The notes: generated by a model not told the origin, from the letters alone. A stretch of 64,000 nt of DNA from Paenibacillus selenitireducens (GCF_002021565.1 NZ_MSZX01000012.1:124027-188026); one strand, 5' to 3'; positions 54,708 through 63,573 are shown, numbered from the stretch's first letter. Translations and numbers: made by a program.

Positions 54708-57254
54708 TTACTGATGTTGACTGATCATATTGACAAACATGCGTATGGAGCCCGGAACCAAGGACGGAATCTCGCGATACCAGACCAAAGAACTGTAAGT
54801 ATATACCCCTTTGCCATAATGCGCCGTCAGGAATGTACCCGTAAATTCCTTCTCGCCCGGGTCACCGTTCGAGATGAGCTCCGTATACTCCTTGCCCCAT
54901 TCCGACGGATTGTAAGCAGAGCGGTCTTGAATCCAATTGTTCCAATCCTGATCCGTAATCTTGTTCGGAGCATTGAACATCGGATGATCCGGAGCCAACA
55001 TCGTCACCTTGGAATTCTCGTCCGTTACGCGCCACTCAATGAGCGGTGATCCGATTGTGATCGGGTACGGAGCAAGCTCTGGCGACCATTTGTCTTCCGG
55101 CTTATGATATTGAACGACGAGGTTGCCGCCATCCTTAACATAGTTCAATAAACGTTGATTGCTCGGAATCAATTCTGGACGGAACGCATACGCACGAATT
55201 CCAAGCACGATTGTGTCATATTGAGAAAGATCCCCGTATTGGATGTCCTTCGCTTCCAGCTTTACGACATCGACGCCTACTTGACTCAAATATTGATCGA
55301 TGTTGTCAAAGCCGCTGGATACATAGCCTACCTTCAATTTGTCCGGAACCTTCAGGTCGAAGGCTTGGATTTTGAGCTCAGCCGGTTGTACCATGTACGT
55401 CTTTCCGATATGCGGATATTCGATGATTTGCGCACCCTGTGTGCTTTGGATATTACCGTTTTTCGCGACAGCCGTTACGGTAAATTTACCAGGTACAACG
55501 TTCGAAGCAGCTTTGACCGTGAACGCGACGGACTTCGTTTCGCCTTTAGCGGCAAAGTTCAATTCTTCCACTGTCGGCTCGGCCGTCCAGCCTTCCGGCA
55601 CGTTCAGCGACACCGAAGCTTTGGAAGCGCCCGGTGTATAGTTGCGCACCGTAACCTTCACTGGAATCGGATCTCCCGGCTTGAGCGTATTCAAAATCGT
55701 TGCGCTCGGGCTAAGCGACATCGAGTATGGTGGCAGCACCGCCACGGCATTTTGCGGAATAACGTTCAGTGTGGTTGCCGTATTGAACGCCTGGTATTCA
55801 ACCTTCGCGTTGAATACCGAAGGATCGTAAGGCTTAAACAGTGACGCATCCGCAGGAACCGTCACCTCGAAGGTAGCCGATGCCGTCTCGTTGTAGCCGA
55901 TTTGATCGAACGTGTTCGCTCCGGCTGGTGTTGCCGTCCAGCCTGCAGGCACGTTCAAGCTCAGCTTGATTTTGTTCAACTTCGTGGAACCGCCATTGAA
56001 GGCCGATACGACGACCTTCGTCGTCTGACCAGCGACGAGCTCGCTTGCAGCCGGCTTGACCTTTGCCACAACAGACGCCGATTCCATGCTTGCTTTGTTC
56101 AACTGCTCTTCTTTGACATGAAGTCGGTGAAGCAGATCCTCCTTGGTCGCCGCCTCCAAGCTGGATGCTTTGACGTCGGCCACCGCCGTTTGTACATCTG
56201 CTTTCATTTCATGAACTTTCTTTAACACTTTGGCAAAGCTCGGGTAAGCAACAACAACTTCGTCCGCATCCTTTTGCAAGGAGCGCAGGTCTTTGACAAC
56301 CTTGTTGTCTTTGCCCTTCGCATCGATATCTTTAGCCAAATCCTCGAAGGTGAAGGCGATTCCGTCGAAGAAGTCGTTCTCTTTCTCCTTCGATTTCACC
56401 GTGCTCAAATCAAGCTTGTAGTAATTGTCCCCTTGTACAGGGCCCTCGTCATACACCTTCCCCATACCCTGGCTCTTGTGCATGAATCGGGATTCTTCCC
56501 CGAGCTGAAGATAAGACGCCCCATAGATTTCATTGTATTCCCCTGTCGGCGCGCTCACGGTATAATCCTTGGAATTCGCAGGCAAATACAGCTTCTTGAT
56601 CTGCCAAGGCTGGAGTCCTTTTTGGAGATGCTCCGGGAAAATATCCGGATTCGCTGCATCTTTAAACGCCCGAACGGTAAGCACATTGATCGTCCGGTGA
56701 TGTCCGTGGGTGGATTTTTCATTCAAGAACGAAGGAATGATTACATCCGGACGTAGTTCGCGAATTTTCCGAATCAAACGTTCGTAAGCGACGGAGTCAC
56801 CCCATTTCTCCAGCGTCTCCTCTACGCTCTTGGAAAACCCAAAATCGTAGATCGGATCGTCCAGCTGCTCGCCAAGCATTCCCAACGTCACATTCGTGAT
56901 TTTGGACGCTTCCTGCAGCTCACGGGTACGAATAATGCCAAGGGCTTGCCCTAGCTCACTTCCGATTTCATTCTGTCCCCCTTCCCCTCGAACAGCGATT
57001 ACGCTGGAGGTGTTCACCCCTTTTCCCAAGGAAAGATACGCCAAGGTTGCGCTGTGTTCATCGTCCGGGTGAGCCCCCGTGTTCATCACACTGGCAATCG
57101 TCGTCAGCGGCTTAATTGATTTCCACAGATCGACGACTCCCCGATCCGCATACGCAGGTTGAGCTTGCGTCGACAGCAGTACACTGCTTGCCAGAACTGT
57201 GCTCATGACAATGGAACAAAACTTTAAGGTCGACTTACCTTTGATCATCATCAA
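54708..57254 (-). CDS. Secreted PIG-L deacetylase with NEW3 domains and a C-terminal ThuA/GATase-like region
   Basis: An 848-residue exported protein. The signal peptide (residues 1-36) has a basic start, a hydrophobic core and AYA cleavage site. The PIG-L domain follows with GAHPDDEHSATLAY near 57 and STHGHHRTINVL near 180 in the place of the second motif. Residues 330-400 are a helical linker, and 410-610 contain two NEW3-type (alpha-galactosidase NPCBM-associated) beta domains. The last 200 residues (VGYVSSGFDNIDQYL, TIVLGIRAYAF) resemble a glutamine-amidotransferase-like fold. Such proteins deacetylate glycans or glycoconjugates outside the cell. GGAGG stands before the ATG. It follows the ABC permease. 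Confidence 0.86.
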   Translation of the reverse strand: MMMIKGKSTLKFCSIVMSTVLASSVLLSTQAQPAYADRGVVDLWKSIKPLTTIASVMNTGAHPDDEHSATLAYLSLGKGVNTSSVIAVRGEGGQNEIGSELGQALGIIRTRELQEASKITNVTLGMLGEQLDDPIYDFGFSKSVEETLEKWGDSVAYERLIRKIRELRPDVIIPSFLNEKSTHGHHRTINVLTVRAFKDAANPDIFPEHLQKGLQPWQIKKLYLPANSKDYTVSAPTGEYNEIYGASYLQLGEESRFMHKSQGMGKVYDEGPVQGDNYYKLDLSTVKSKEKENDFFDGIAFTFEDLAKDIDAKGKDNKVVKDLRSLQKDADEVVVAYPSFAKVLKKVHEMKADVQTAVADVKASSLEAATKEDLLHRLHVKEEQLNKASMESASVVAKVKPAASELVAGQTTKVVVSAFNGGSTKLNKIKLSLNVPAGWTATPAGANTFDQIGYNETASATFEVTVPADASLFKPYDPSVFNAKVEYQAFNTATTLNVIPQNAVAVLPPYSMSLSPSATILNTLKPGDPIPVKVTVRNYTPGASKASVSLNVPEGWTAEPTVEELNFAAKGETKSVAFTVKAASNVVPGKFTVTAVAKNGNIQSTQGAQIIEYPHIGKTYMVQPAELKIQAFDLKVPDKLKVGYVSSGFDNIDQYLSQVGVDVVKLEAKDIQYGDLSQYDTIVLGIRAYAFRPELIPSNQRLLNYVKDGGNLVVQYHKPEDKWSPELAPYPITIGSPLIEWRVTDENSKVTMLAPDHPMFNAPNKITDQDWNNWIQDRSAYNPSEWGKEYTELISNGDPGEKEFTGTFLTAHYGKGVYTYSSLVWYREIPSLVPGSIRMFVNMISQHQ

Positions 57255-57366
57255 ACCCCTCCTATATTGGTGGTGGAATGTTCCTTCAGCCGGAAATGGC
57301 CATTTTCCCGCTGTATATCATAACGTGGTCGTGAACCCCTAGGTGTTCCCACGTAATGACCATGGA

Positions 57367-59085
57367 TTACACAGCTGTGCTGTCGCCCGTTATTTTCCGT
57401 GAAATGAAAAGCACAATGATGATCAGGGTAATTTGCAGCACACCGTACGCACACGCCGTTCCGAACTCGAACGAATACATCCGTTGGAAAATCTCAACGG
57501 AGAGCGGCGTGCTTTTTGCAGTGAAGAGCAGGATGGAAGATACGAACTCCCCAATTCCCTGCACGAACGCGAGCAGCGTTCCCGCTAGAATTCCGCTTAG
57601 CGCCATCGGAAACACGACCCGCCTGAAGCTGTACCACCAAGAAGCGCCCAAGTTGCGTGCTGCCTCTTCCACCGATGCGTCCATCTGAATCAATGTCGCC
57701 GAAGTGGATCGGAACACCAACGGCAAATGGCGGACAAAATACGCCAAAGGAAGAATCCAGAAGCTGCCGATCAGCACTTGGTTGAAGCTGAATACGGTAG
57801 GCTCGCTGAAGGCGGCAATCAAGTTAACCGCAACGACCGTTCCGGGCAGCGCCCATGGAAGCATAATCAACACATCCAGCAGCGTTTTTCCTTTGAATTT
57901 CAAGCGGACCATGGCATAAGCGGCAGCTACGCCGAAGATGACATTCCCGATTGTAGCCACGAAGCTCATCTTGAAGCTGTTTGCAATTGGCCTCCATGTT
58001 TTGCTGTCGGTAAACAGCTTCACGTAATGCTTAAGCGTATATTCAGGAGGAAGAATTTGCGTCGTCCACGTGCCGTCCGTTGATAACGAAATCAAAAGTA
58101 GCACGAAAATAGGAAGAAGCAAAACGATCACGCCAATGATAGACAGGAACATCGCTACGTACTTGCCTAAGGCGCTTTTCACTTCCGTGCGATGAACACT
58201 GATCCCCTTACTCATGTTCTGGTAATTGCGAAGTCCTTGATACCAGCGCATCACGAGCAGGAACAAAATAGAAACGACGGACAAGATCGTGGACTGTACC
58301 GCAGCCATATCCAGGTTGCCGTTCGTCCGAGACAAATAAATCTGCATCGTCATGGTCCGCTCGATGCCGAAGATGAGCGGAGCGGTATAAGACGCCATCG
58401 CAATCATGAAAACAAGCAGTGAAGAAGCGACTAGGGCCGGTGTCAGCATTGGCAAAATGATACGTCGCCATATATAGAGCCGTCCTGCGCCGAGACTCGC
58501 TGCCGCCTCCTCCAGAGACGGGTCAAGACCACGAATGGCAGAGGAAGCCGTCATATAAAAGTACGTGTACATCGTGAAGGTATGTACCACGAGCACACCC
58601 CAAATTCCCTTCAAGGAAAACGGCACCTGATCGAGATGAAGCAGTTCTTTAAGCGCCCTCGGGATAATGCCGCTTTCGCCGTACAAAAACGTAAACGACA
58701 GTACACCGACAAGTGGCGGCAAGGCCATCGGAACGAGGACGAGAACGGCCAGTATTTTCCGGCCAGGGAACTCGTAGCGTTCCAACAGGAAGGCCATTGC
58801 GACGCCGACGATCGCGCACGTAATTACGCTTAAGATGGAAATATAAATGCTGGTCCACAGCGCTTCTAGATTGGCCGTATGCTCCAAGCTAAAAAAGCGA
58901 GAATAGTTTTGCAGCGATACATGATCCTCTACCTGGATACTTTGAATAAACGTTTGGAATAACGGATATACGACATATGCCAAGAGCACCAGAAACAGGG
59001 GGGCTATCAATACATAGACAAAATAAGGCGAATGTATGATGGAGCCCCGCTTGGATATACTTGTTCTCGGTTTAGATATCATCAT
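57367..59085 (-). CDS. Fused two-domain ABC importer permease (iron/aminoethylphosphonate type)
   Basis: A 572-residue membrane protein of about 12 spans with two BPD_transp_1 domains in one chain, as in FbpB/PhnV-like systems. The EAA loops are EEAAASLGAGRLYIWRRIILPML near residue 190 and EEAARNLGASWWYSFRRVVFPMAL near 490. It starts ATGATG after a GGGG site, 11 bases after the ATPase gene. The complex imports the ligand caught by the lipoprotein encoded upstream. Substrates in this branch are iron(III), 2-aminoethylphosphonate, thiamine or polyamine-like compounds. Confidence 0.92.
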   Translation of the reverse strand: MMISKPRTSISKRGSIIHSPYFVYVLIAPLFLVLLAYVVYPLFQTFIQSIQVEDHVSLQNYSRFFSLEHTANLEALWTSIYISILSVITCAIVGVAMAFLLERYEFPGRKILAVLVLVPMALPPLVGVLSFTFLYGESGIIPRALKELLHLDQVPFSLKGIWGVLVVHTFTMYTYFYMTASSAIRGLDPSLEEAAASLGAGRLYIWRRIILPMLTPALVASSLLVFMIAMASYTAPLIFGIERTMTMQIYLSRTNGNLDMAAVQSTILSVVSILFLLVMRWYQGLRNYQNMSKGISVHRTEVKSALGKYVAMFLSIIGVIVLLLPIFVLLLISLSTDGTWTTQILPPEYTLKHYVKLFTDSKTWRPIANSFKMSFVATIGNVIFGVAAAYAMVRLKFKGKTLLDVLIMLPWALPGTVVAVNLIAAFSEPTVFSFNQVLIGSFWILPLAYFVRHLPLVFRSTSATLIQMDASVEEAARNLGASWWYSFRRVVFPMALSGILAGTLLAFVQGIGEFVSSILLFTAKSTPLSVEIFQRMYSFEFGTACAYGVLQITLIIIVLFISRKITGDSTAV

Positions 59086-59096
59086 TCATCCCCTCT

Positions 59097-60176
59097 CTAT
59101 CCCAAGAAATAGATGCTTTCTTTTGGAATAAACAGGGAGATTTCTTCCCCGCGCCCACGCACCCGATGACCTTGATTGACGAACATCGCTTTCAGCTGCT
59201 GTCCTGCCACCTGCGATACATAGTTCACGCTCACGCCCGTAAATTCGGAAATCACTACGTTACCGTTGACCACATTGTCCTTGGGCTCTCCTGGCAATGC
59301 CTCACGAACTGATTCCGGACGTATGGACACGGACACGTTCTTGCCCGCTTCAAGCTTACAATCCGGCGAAGCATTCGCAATCAAACCTCTCAGACTAAGA
59401 CCCGGAGCGAAGCGAACAATCGCTTCGTTACCCTCAATTCGTTCTACGGTTCCTTCCCATAGATTGGACTCCCCGATAAAGGAAGCGACAAACGGATTGA
59501 CCGGACGATTATATATTTCTTCTGGACTTCCAATCTGTTGGACAACTCCACCCTGCATGACCATGATTCGATCAGACATCGCCATCGCTTCGGCCTGATC
59601 ATGGGTCACATAGATTGTGGTAATTCCCAGTTCCAGTTGAAGTCTCTTAATTTCAATTCTCGTTTCTTCTCTAAGCTTCGCATCCAAGTTCGATAACGGT
59701 TCATCCAAGAGTAAAATTTGCGGTTCGATAACAAGCGCGCGAGCCAAGGCAACCCGCTGCTGCTGGCCGCCGGACAACTGATCAATTCGGCGGCTGCCGT
59801 AGCCTTCCAAATGAACTTGCTTCTGTGCACGTTCGACACGCTGAACAATTTCAGATTTAGGGACTTTTCTTACCTGTAGACCGAATGCGATATTTTCAAA
59901 TACGGTCATGTGCGGAAATAAAGCATAGTTTTGAAATACCATTCCCGTATTTCGTTTGTTCGGGGGAAGCGTGGTGACATCCTGATTACCGAACACAATA
60001 CGACCTTCGCTTGGATAGTAGAATCCTGCGATCATCCGCAATGTCGTTGTTTTGCCGCAGCCGCTCGGACCAAGAAAGGTGAAGAACTCCCCCGGTTGAA
60101 TCCGTATATTAACGTCTGTAACTCCTTTGACGTCTCCGAATTGTTTACTTACATGATCCAGCATGACCTCTATCAA
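59097..60176 (-). CDS. ABC importer ATPase (FbpC/PotA type)
   Basis: A 359-residue ATPase. GPSGCGKTTTLRM near residue 36 is Walker A, NYALFPHMT near 84 the Q-loop, LSGGQQQRVALARAL near 135 the signature and LLLDEPLSNLDAKLR near 156 Walker B. A C-terminal TOBE regulatory domain covers about 280-355. The start is TTG with a strong AAGGAGG 8 bases upstream. It lies between the binding protein and the fused permease. Confidence 0.94.
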   Translation of the reverse strand: MIEVMLDHVSKQFGDVKGVTDVNIRIQPGEFFTFLGPSGCGKTTTLRMIAGFYYPSEGRIVFGNQDVTTLPPNKRNTGMVFQNYALFPHMTVFENIAFGLQVRKVPKSEIVQRVERAQKQVHLEGYGSRRIDQLSGGQQQRVALARALVIEPQILLLDEPLSNLDAKLREETRIEIKRLQLELGITTIYVTHDQAEAMAMSDRIMVMQGGVVQQIGSPEEIYNRPVNPFVASFIGESNLWEGTVERIEGNEAIVRFAPGLSLRGLIANASPDCKLEAGKNVSVSIRPESVREALPGEPKDNVVNGNVVISEFTGVSVNYVSQVAGQQLKAMFVNQGHRVRGRGEEISLFIPKESIYFLG

Positions 60177-60233
60177 GTAGGCTTCCTCCTTAGGTAAAAT
60201 GATCAGGCGGAGTGGCTCCTCCGCCCGAATGTA

Positions 60234-61319
60234 TTATTTCGAACCCTTTCCTTTGATGTTCTCATCCCAATGTTGCATCCATTCTTTCTCTTTCTCCGCC
60301 ATAACAGCCCAGTCGATCGTAAGCGGTTTCAGTTCAAGCCCTTGCAACCATGCCGGAAGCGTATCTTTGCTGATGTCCGTACGCGTTGGGATTTGGAACA
60401 GCTTCTCCGCAAGATCTACACGCAGCTTGGAGTCAAAGAGGAACTCGTAAAATTTCTTCGCTGCATCCATGTTTTTCGCGCCTTTGACCACACCGACGCC
60501 ATCAACCAAAATAGGCGCACCGCTGGCAGGGTAGATGAAATCAAACGGCTGCTTCTGTATTTCCTTCTGGAGCATAATATCCTGCAGGTTCCACAGCGAC
60601 AGCGAGCCCTCCTCTCGCGCTAACTTCAGATACAGATTGGTCGGGTCTTGCGCATATTCCTTCGTATTCGCGTCCAGCTTTTTCAGCCAGTCGTATCCTT
60701 TTGCAGGATCACTTGCGTCTTGACGGAAAATCATAGAGGAGTAAATCGTTCTCATCGTTCCGGAAGCGAGTACACCGCGAATAATAATTTTGTCCTTATA
60801 TTTAGGATCCAGCAGTTCATCCCAATCTTTAGGCGCATCTTCTTTCTTCAACACGTTGGAGTTGTACATGATCACTTCCGGCAGCAGCATTTCTCCATAC
60901 CAGCGATCCTGTCCATCTTTGTACATCGCAGGAATGCTATCGGCGAAGCTTGGTTTTACGCTTTCAAGCAGCCCTTCATCTGCAGCTGTCATCAGCGATG
61001 ATTGTGTACCGCCCCACCAGAAATCCGCCTGCGGGTTCGCCTTCTCCCCACGAACACGCTCCAATATTTGCTGCGCCCCCATGGTAAGAACTTCGACTTC
61101 CATTCCCGGATTTTGCGCTTCGAACTTAGGGATAATTTCTTCCACGACGTTCTTATCTCTGGCCGTATAAATGACCAGCTTCTGCTTGTCGGATCCCTTA
61201 TCTCCCGATTTTTGGCCACCTTCAGAAGCGCTTCCACCGCAGGCCGTGACCGTCAGCATCGTAATGCTGAGAACTGTCCCCATCAACCACTTTTTTGCTT
61301 TTCCCTTTGAACTTCTCAT
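60234..61319 (-). CDS. ABC importer solute-binding lipoprotein (iron/phosphonate family)
   Basis: A 361-residue lipoprotein. The N-terminus has a basic stretch, a hydrophobic core and the lipobox LTVTAC with Cys lipidation, then a low-complexity Gly/Ser/Lys linker. The fold is that of FbpA-like/SBP_bac class proteins: LVIYTARDKNVVEEIIPKFE near 52, ADFWWGGTQSSLMTA near 98, APKDWDELLDPKYK near 160, ending in a helical region. A family comparison does not tell the ligand: iron(III), aminoethylphosphonate, thiamine and others all occur. The ATG has GAGGGGG upstream. Confidence 0.9.
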   Translation of the reverse strand: MRSSKGKAKKWLMGTVLSITMLTVTACGGSASEGGQKSGDKGSDKQKLVIYTARDKNVVEEIIPKFEAQNPGMEVEVLTMGAQQILERVRGEKANPQADFWWGGTQSSLMTAADEGLLESVKPSFADSIPAMYKDGQDRWYGEMLLPEVIMYNSNVLKKEDAPKDWDELLDPKYKDKIIIRGVLASGTMRTIYSSMIFRQDASDPAKGYDWLKKLDANTKEYAQDPTNLYLKLAREEGSLSLWNLQDIMLQKEIQKQPFDFIYPASGAPILVDGVGVVKGAKNMDAAKKFYEFLFDSKLRVDLAEKLFQIPTRTDISKDTLPAWLQGLELKPLTIDWAVMAEKEKEWMQHWDENIKGKGSK

Positions 61320-61546
61320 GTCTTGCCCCCTCAATTAAAATGTTCTTCGTTTTTCTTGCTTTATCGCATGAATTCATCTTCGATAGATGAAATGATGCAG
61401 ATTGACCAAAAATCGCCTGAATGCGTGTTCTTATTTGCGAGGGTGACTAATCGGCGAGTGAGATGTAGGCAGTCCAGAAAGTTCGTTCCTTGAACCCTTG
61501 TGAAGGAGAGACTCCAATAAACATGAAGTTAATGTGGATGTTTAGC
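61320..61546. promoter_or_regulatory. Intergenic region between ROK regulator and binding protein, with inverted repeat
   Basis: A perfect 7-bp inverted repeat TTCATCT-TCGAT-AGATGAA lies at 61373-61391, about 55 bases before the binding-protein ATG. No convincing terminator is visible after the regulator gene, so the transport genes may be read from both the regulator promoter and a local one (TTGGTC and TATCGA on the minus strand, 18 bases apart, 61384-61413). Confidence 0.4.
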
Positions 61547-62725
61547 TTACCTTTGGAATCTAGGCGTAGATGGAAAGGCCTCCAGTGTGCAATGAATGGC
61601 CCCAATGAGTCCTGCTTGATCGCCTAGCGAGGCCATCTTAATCTGAGGAACGGAAGGAACCCAGTCGTTTAACCATTGTTGTATTTTATAAATCCCTTCG
61701 TCCCCGATATGCAGCATTTCTCCGCTGAGAATCAAAAGCGCCGGATCCATCACACTTGTTAGATTGGCAATGCCATAGGTCCAGTGCCGGCAGATGTCGT
61801 CGAGCAGTGTCTGAGCTTCTTCACTCCCTCGACCTGCTTGGTCAACGATTTGCTTGACAATGCTCAATCCCTCGTCAATCGAAGGAAGGACGTCCTTAGC
61901 CTTGTCGTGTATGGCACGTACGGAATAGTTTCGCTCGAATACGCCATATTCTCCCTTGGTCTGATTCCCGACTGGCCCGACCATCATATAACCGATCTCA
62001 CCGCTTGCTTCTTTGGCACCGCGGTATAACTGTCCGTCGATCATAATTCCGGCACCGATCCCAGTACCCGCATACATATACACCAGATTGGAATGCCCGA
62101 CGCCAATGCCCTTATGAAATTCACCGAGTGTCATCAGGTTCACGTCATTGTCAATGACTACGGGCAGTCCCAAGATTTCTTCGATCTCCTGTTGCACCGG
62201 CAGCCCCATCCACCCCGTACTAGGGGCGTAGCTAACTGTTCCAGCGCTTCGTTGGGTAATACCTGGCAAGCCCAGTCCCATGCCAAGGAGCCATTCTTTC
62301 TTGAATCCGCTTTCATTGAGCAGGGCCGCAATCCCTTGCTTGATACTCTGGATCGCCGTCTCACCAGTCATCGGATGCGGTAAACAAGTCGTGCGTTGAA
62401 TCAACAGCTCCCCTTTCAAATTGGCTATGCCCAGTTGCAGCGTGCTGCCTTCGAATACCGCGCCAATAACACCGTAAGCTTGAAAGTTATATTCCAGGAG
62501 GATGGGCTTCCTGCCGCCCTTTGATTCTCCCATACCGACTTCGCTAATTAAGCCTTGCGTAATCATCTCGTCAACTAGAGCTGATACGCACGGACGGCTT
62601 AATTCCGTTAACTTCGCCAAATCAGCTCTTGATACCCGGGGGTTTTCTTTTAACTGATGAAGAATTCCTTCTCGGTTAATATGCTTCACCAGCTTGGCGT
62701 TTCCTGTTTGGCCTTTGTCAATCAA
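61547..62725 (-). CDS. ROK-family transcriptional regulator (NagC/XylR type)
   Basis: A 392-residue regulator. The winged HTH at residues 15-70 reads REGILHQLKENPRVSRADLA and then LSRPCVSALVDEMI. The ROK domain has MGLGLPGI near 147, the sugar-site VVIDNDVNLMTLGEF near 195, and EIGYMMVG with the following Cys/His zone near 245, although several of the zinc Cys residues of ROK proteins are lacking. ROK regulators sense sugars, often amino-sugar derivatives. The TTG start has GGGGGG 8 bases upstream. Repeats in its own promoter suggest autoregulation. It leads the catabolic locus. Confidence 0.9.
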   Translation of the reverse strand: MIDKGQTGNAKLVKHINREGILHQLKENPRVSRADLAKLTELSRPCVSALVDEMITQGLISEVGMGESKGGRKPILLEYNFQAYGVIGAVFEGSTLQLGIANLKGELLIQRTTCLPHPMTGETAIQSIKQGIAALLNESGFKKEWLLGMGLGLPGITQRSAGTVSYAPSTGWMGLPVQQEIEEILGLPVVIDNDVNLMTLGEFHKGIGVGHSNLVYMYAGTGIGAGIMIDGQLYRGAKEASGEIGYMMVGPVGNQTKGEYGVFERNYSVRAIHDKAKDVLPSIDEGLSIVKQIVDQAGRGSEEAQTLLDDICRHWTYGIANLTSVMDPALLILSGEMLHIGDEGIYKIQQWLNDWVPSVPQIKMASLGDQAGLIGAIHCTLEAFPSTPRFQR

Positions 62726-62740
62726 TCCGTAGTCCCCCCT

Positions 62741-62797
62741 TTTGTTAAGTTAAGTAAAATTAGGTTAGTTAAATTTTTGTTAGTTAAAATTATTAAC
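62741..62797 (-). promoter_or_regulatory. Repeated GTTAGTTAAA operator elements before the ROK gene
   Basis: GTTAGTTAAA is repeated at 62764-62773 and 62779-62788, exactly 15 bases apart. Related GTTAAGTTAAGTAAA lies at 62744-62758, and TTAAC of the opposite sense at 62791-62796. The AT-rich block sits just before the ROK start, fitting an autoregulatory operator. Confidence 0.5.
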
Positions 62798-62803
62798 AAA
62801 GTC

Positions 62804-63196
62804 TTATTGGAAATAGTTTATTGTATGCGCTTCCAATTTGTCAACAATAATTTTTCCACATATTTCTATCTCTTTAAATTGTCTCGGAAAACCATTTCGT
62901 CCGTTCCAAAAACTTGCATGATCTAGCACAAATAACAAAAAAAGCTGGAGCTTCTCATTGTGAGAGGAACCAGCTTGTTGGGTTATGCTATAGATTGGAC
63001 ATCCTATTCGACGGGATATGCAATTTTTTGGTTCATCCGTTCTCCGAGTTACATATGGCTTCAAGCGAAGCCTCCACTCATTCATCCCTTGTTCGATCAG
63101 CGAATGGAACGTATCCACCTTCACACTTGTTCCGTCCTTCAGCTGAATCGTACATTTCGCATATCTCCCTCGTAACACGAAATCAATCACCTCCAT
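62804..63196 (-). CDS. Hypothetical protein, frame running through its own terminator
   Basis: An open frame of up to 130 codons starts ATG at 63196 and begins MEVIDFVLRGRYAKCTIQLK; a GTG after GGAGGTGA a few codons later is a better-placed start. The first 60 residues look protein-like (beta-strands, then SLIEQGMNEWRLR). After about residue 75 the frame passes through a strong terminator-type hairpin at 62937-62976, so the 3' end may be degraded or the true gene shorter. I recognise no family. Confidence 0.35.
   Translation of the reverse strand: MEVIDFVLRGRYAKCTIQLKDGTSVKVDTFHSLIEQGMNEWRLRLKPYVTRRTDEPKNCISRRIGCPIYSITQQAGSSHNEKLQLFLLFVLDHASFWNGRNGFPRQFKEIEICGKIIVDKLEAHTINYFQ
62937..62976 (-). 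terminator. Terminator of the small gene at 63 kb
   Basis: On the minus strand AAGCTGG/CCAGCTT with inner TCTCA/TGAGA pairing is followed by seven Ts. Confidence 0.8.
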
Positions 63197-63256
63197 CCTT
63201 TCCTCTCATCCTTTTCATTCCTTAGGGTTAACTGTATGGATTCATGATGAAGTCCC

Positions 63257-63285
63257 TTGAAGATAGGCTCAAAAACGTTTACAAT
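63257..63285 (+). promoter_or_regulatory. Sigma-A-like promoter of the 61-residue gene
   Basis: TTGAAG (63257-63262) and TACAAT (63280-63285) are 17 bases apart, about 65 bases before the small basic protein's ATG. Confidence 0.55.
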
Positions 63286-63350
63286 GAGGAGGAATCGACC
63301 AGTACACGATCGAAGTTATGCTTCGACACACTGAAGGCAGGTGGAACCAA

Positions 63351-63536
63351 ATGACTGAAAATCAAGAACCGAAAAAAATAAACTTAGCCGATGCCATCAA
63401 ACAAAAGCTTGCTCAAAAAAAGGAGCAGCAATCCCAACAAAAAAATCAATTTAATGGTGGCGGCGGAGCTAAAAAGCTTGTCTCACAGAACAACAAGAAG
63501 CCCAATAATCAGAGACGCCGGACTGGCGGATCTTAG
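63351..63536 (+). CDS. Small basic Gln/Lys-rich hypothetical protein
   Basis: A 61-residue protein that begins MTENQEPKKINLADAIKQKL and continues with a Gln/Lys/Asn-rich helix, a short Gly run and a basic tail (RRRTGG). It has no Cys and no membrane segment. The ATG at 63351 has AGGTGG 6 bases upstream; an earlier ATG lacks a site. A promoter precedes it and a terminator follows, so it is a single-gene unit. The composition suggests nucleic-acid binding or an unstructured role; I do not know the family. Confidence 0.7.
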   Translation: MTENQEPKKINLADAIKQKLAQKKEQQSQQKNQFNGGGGAKKLVSQNNKKPNNQRRRTGGS

Positions 63537-63542
63537 AGGAGA

Positions 63543-63567
63543 AAAGACCGTCTAACGGTCTTTTTTT
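63543..63567 (+). terminator. Terminator of the small basic protein gene
   Basis: AAAGACCGT/ACGGTCTTT with a 3-base loop and seven Ts, immediately after the stop codon. Confidence 0.9.
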
Positions 63568-63573
63568 CATTGA

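Noticed and set aside
62741-62800. CRISPR-like or insertion-sequence end repeats before the ROK gene
   Set aside because: Only short AT-rich 10-mers, no spacer structure, no transposase; an operator explains them better.
63263-63290. Catabolite-responsive element around AAACGTTTACA
   Set aside because: Two mismatches in the fixed positions of the cre pattern and no reason in the downstream gene.
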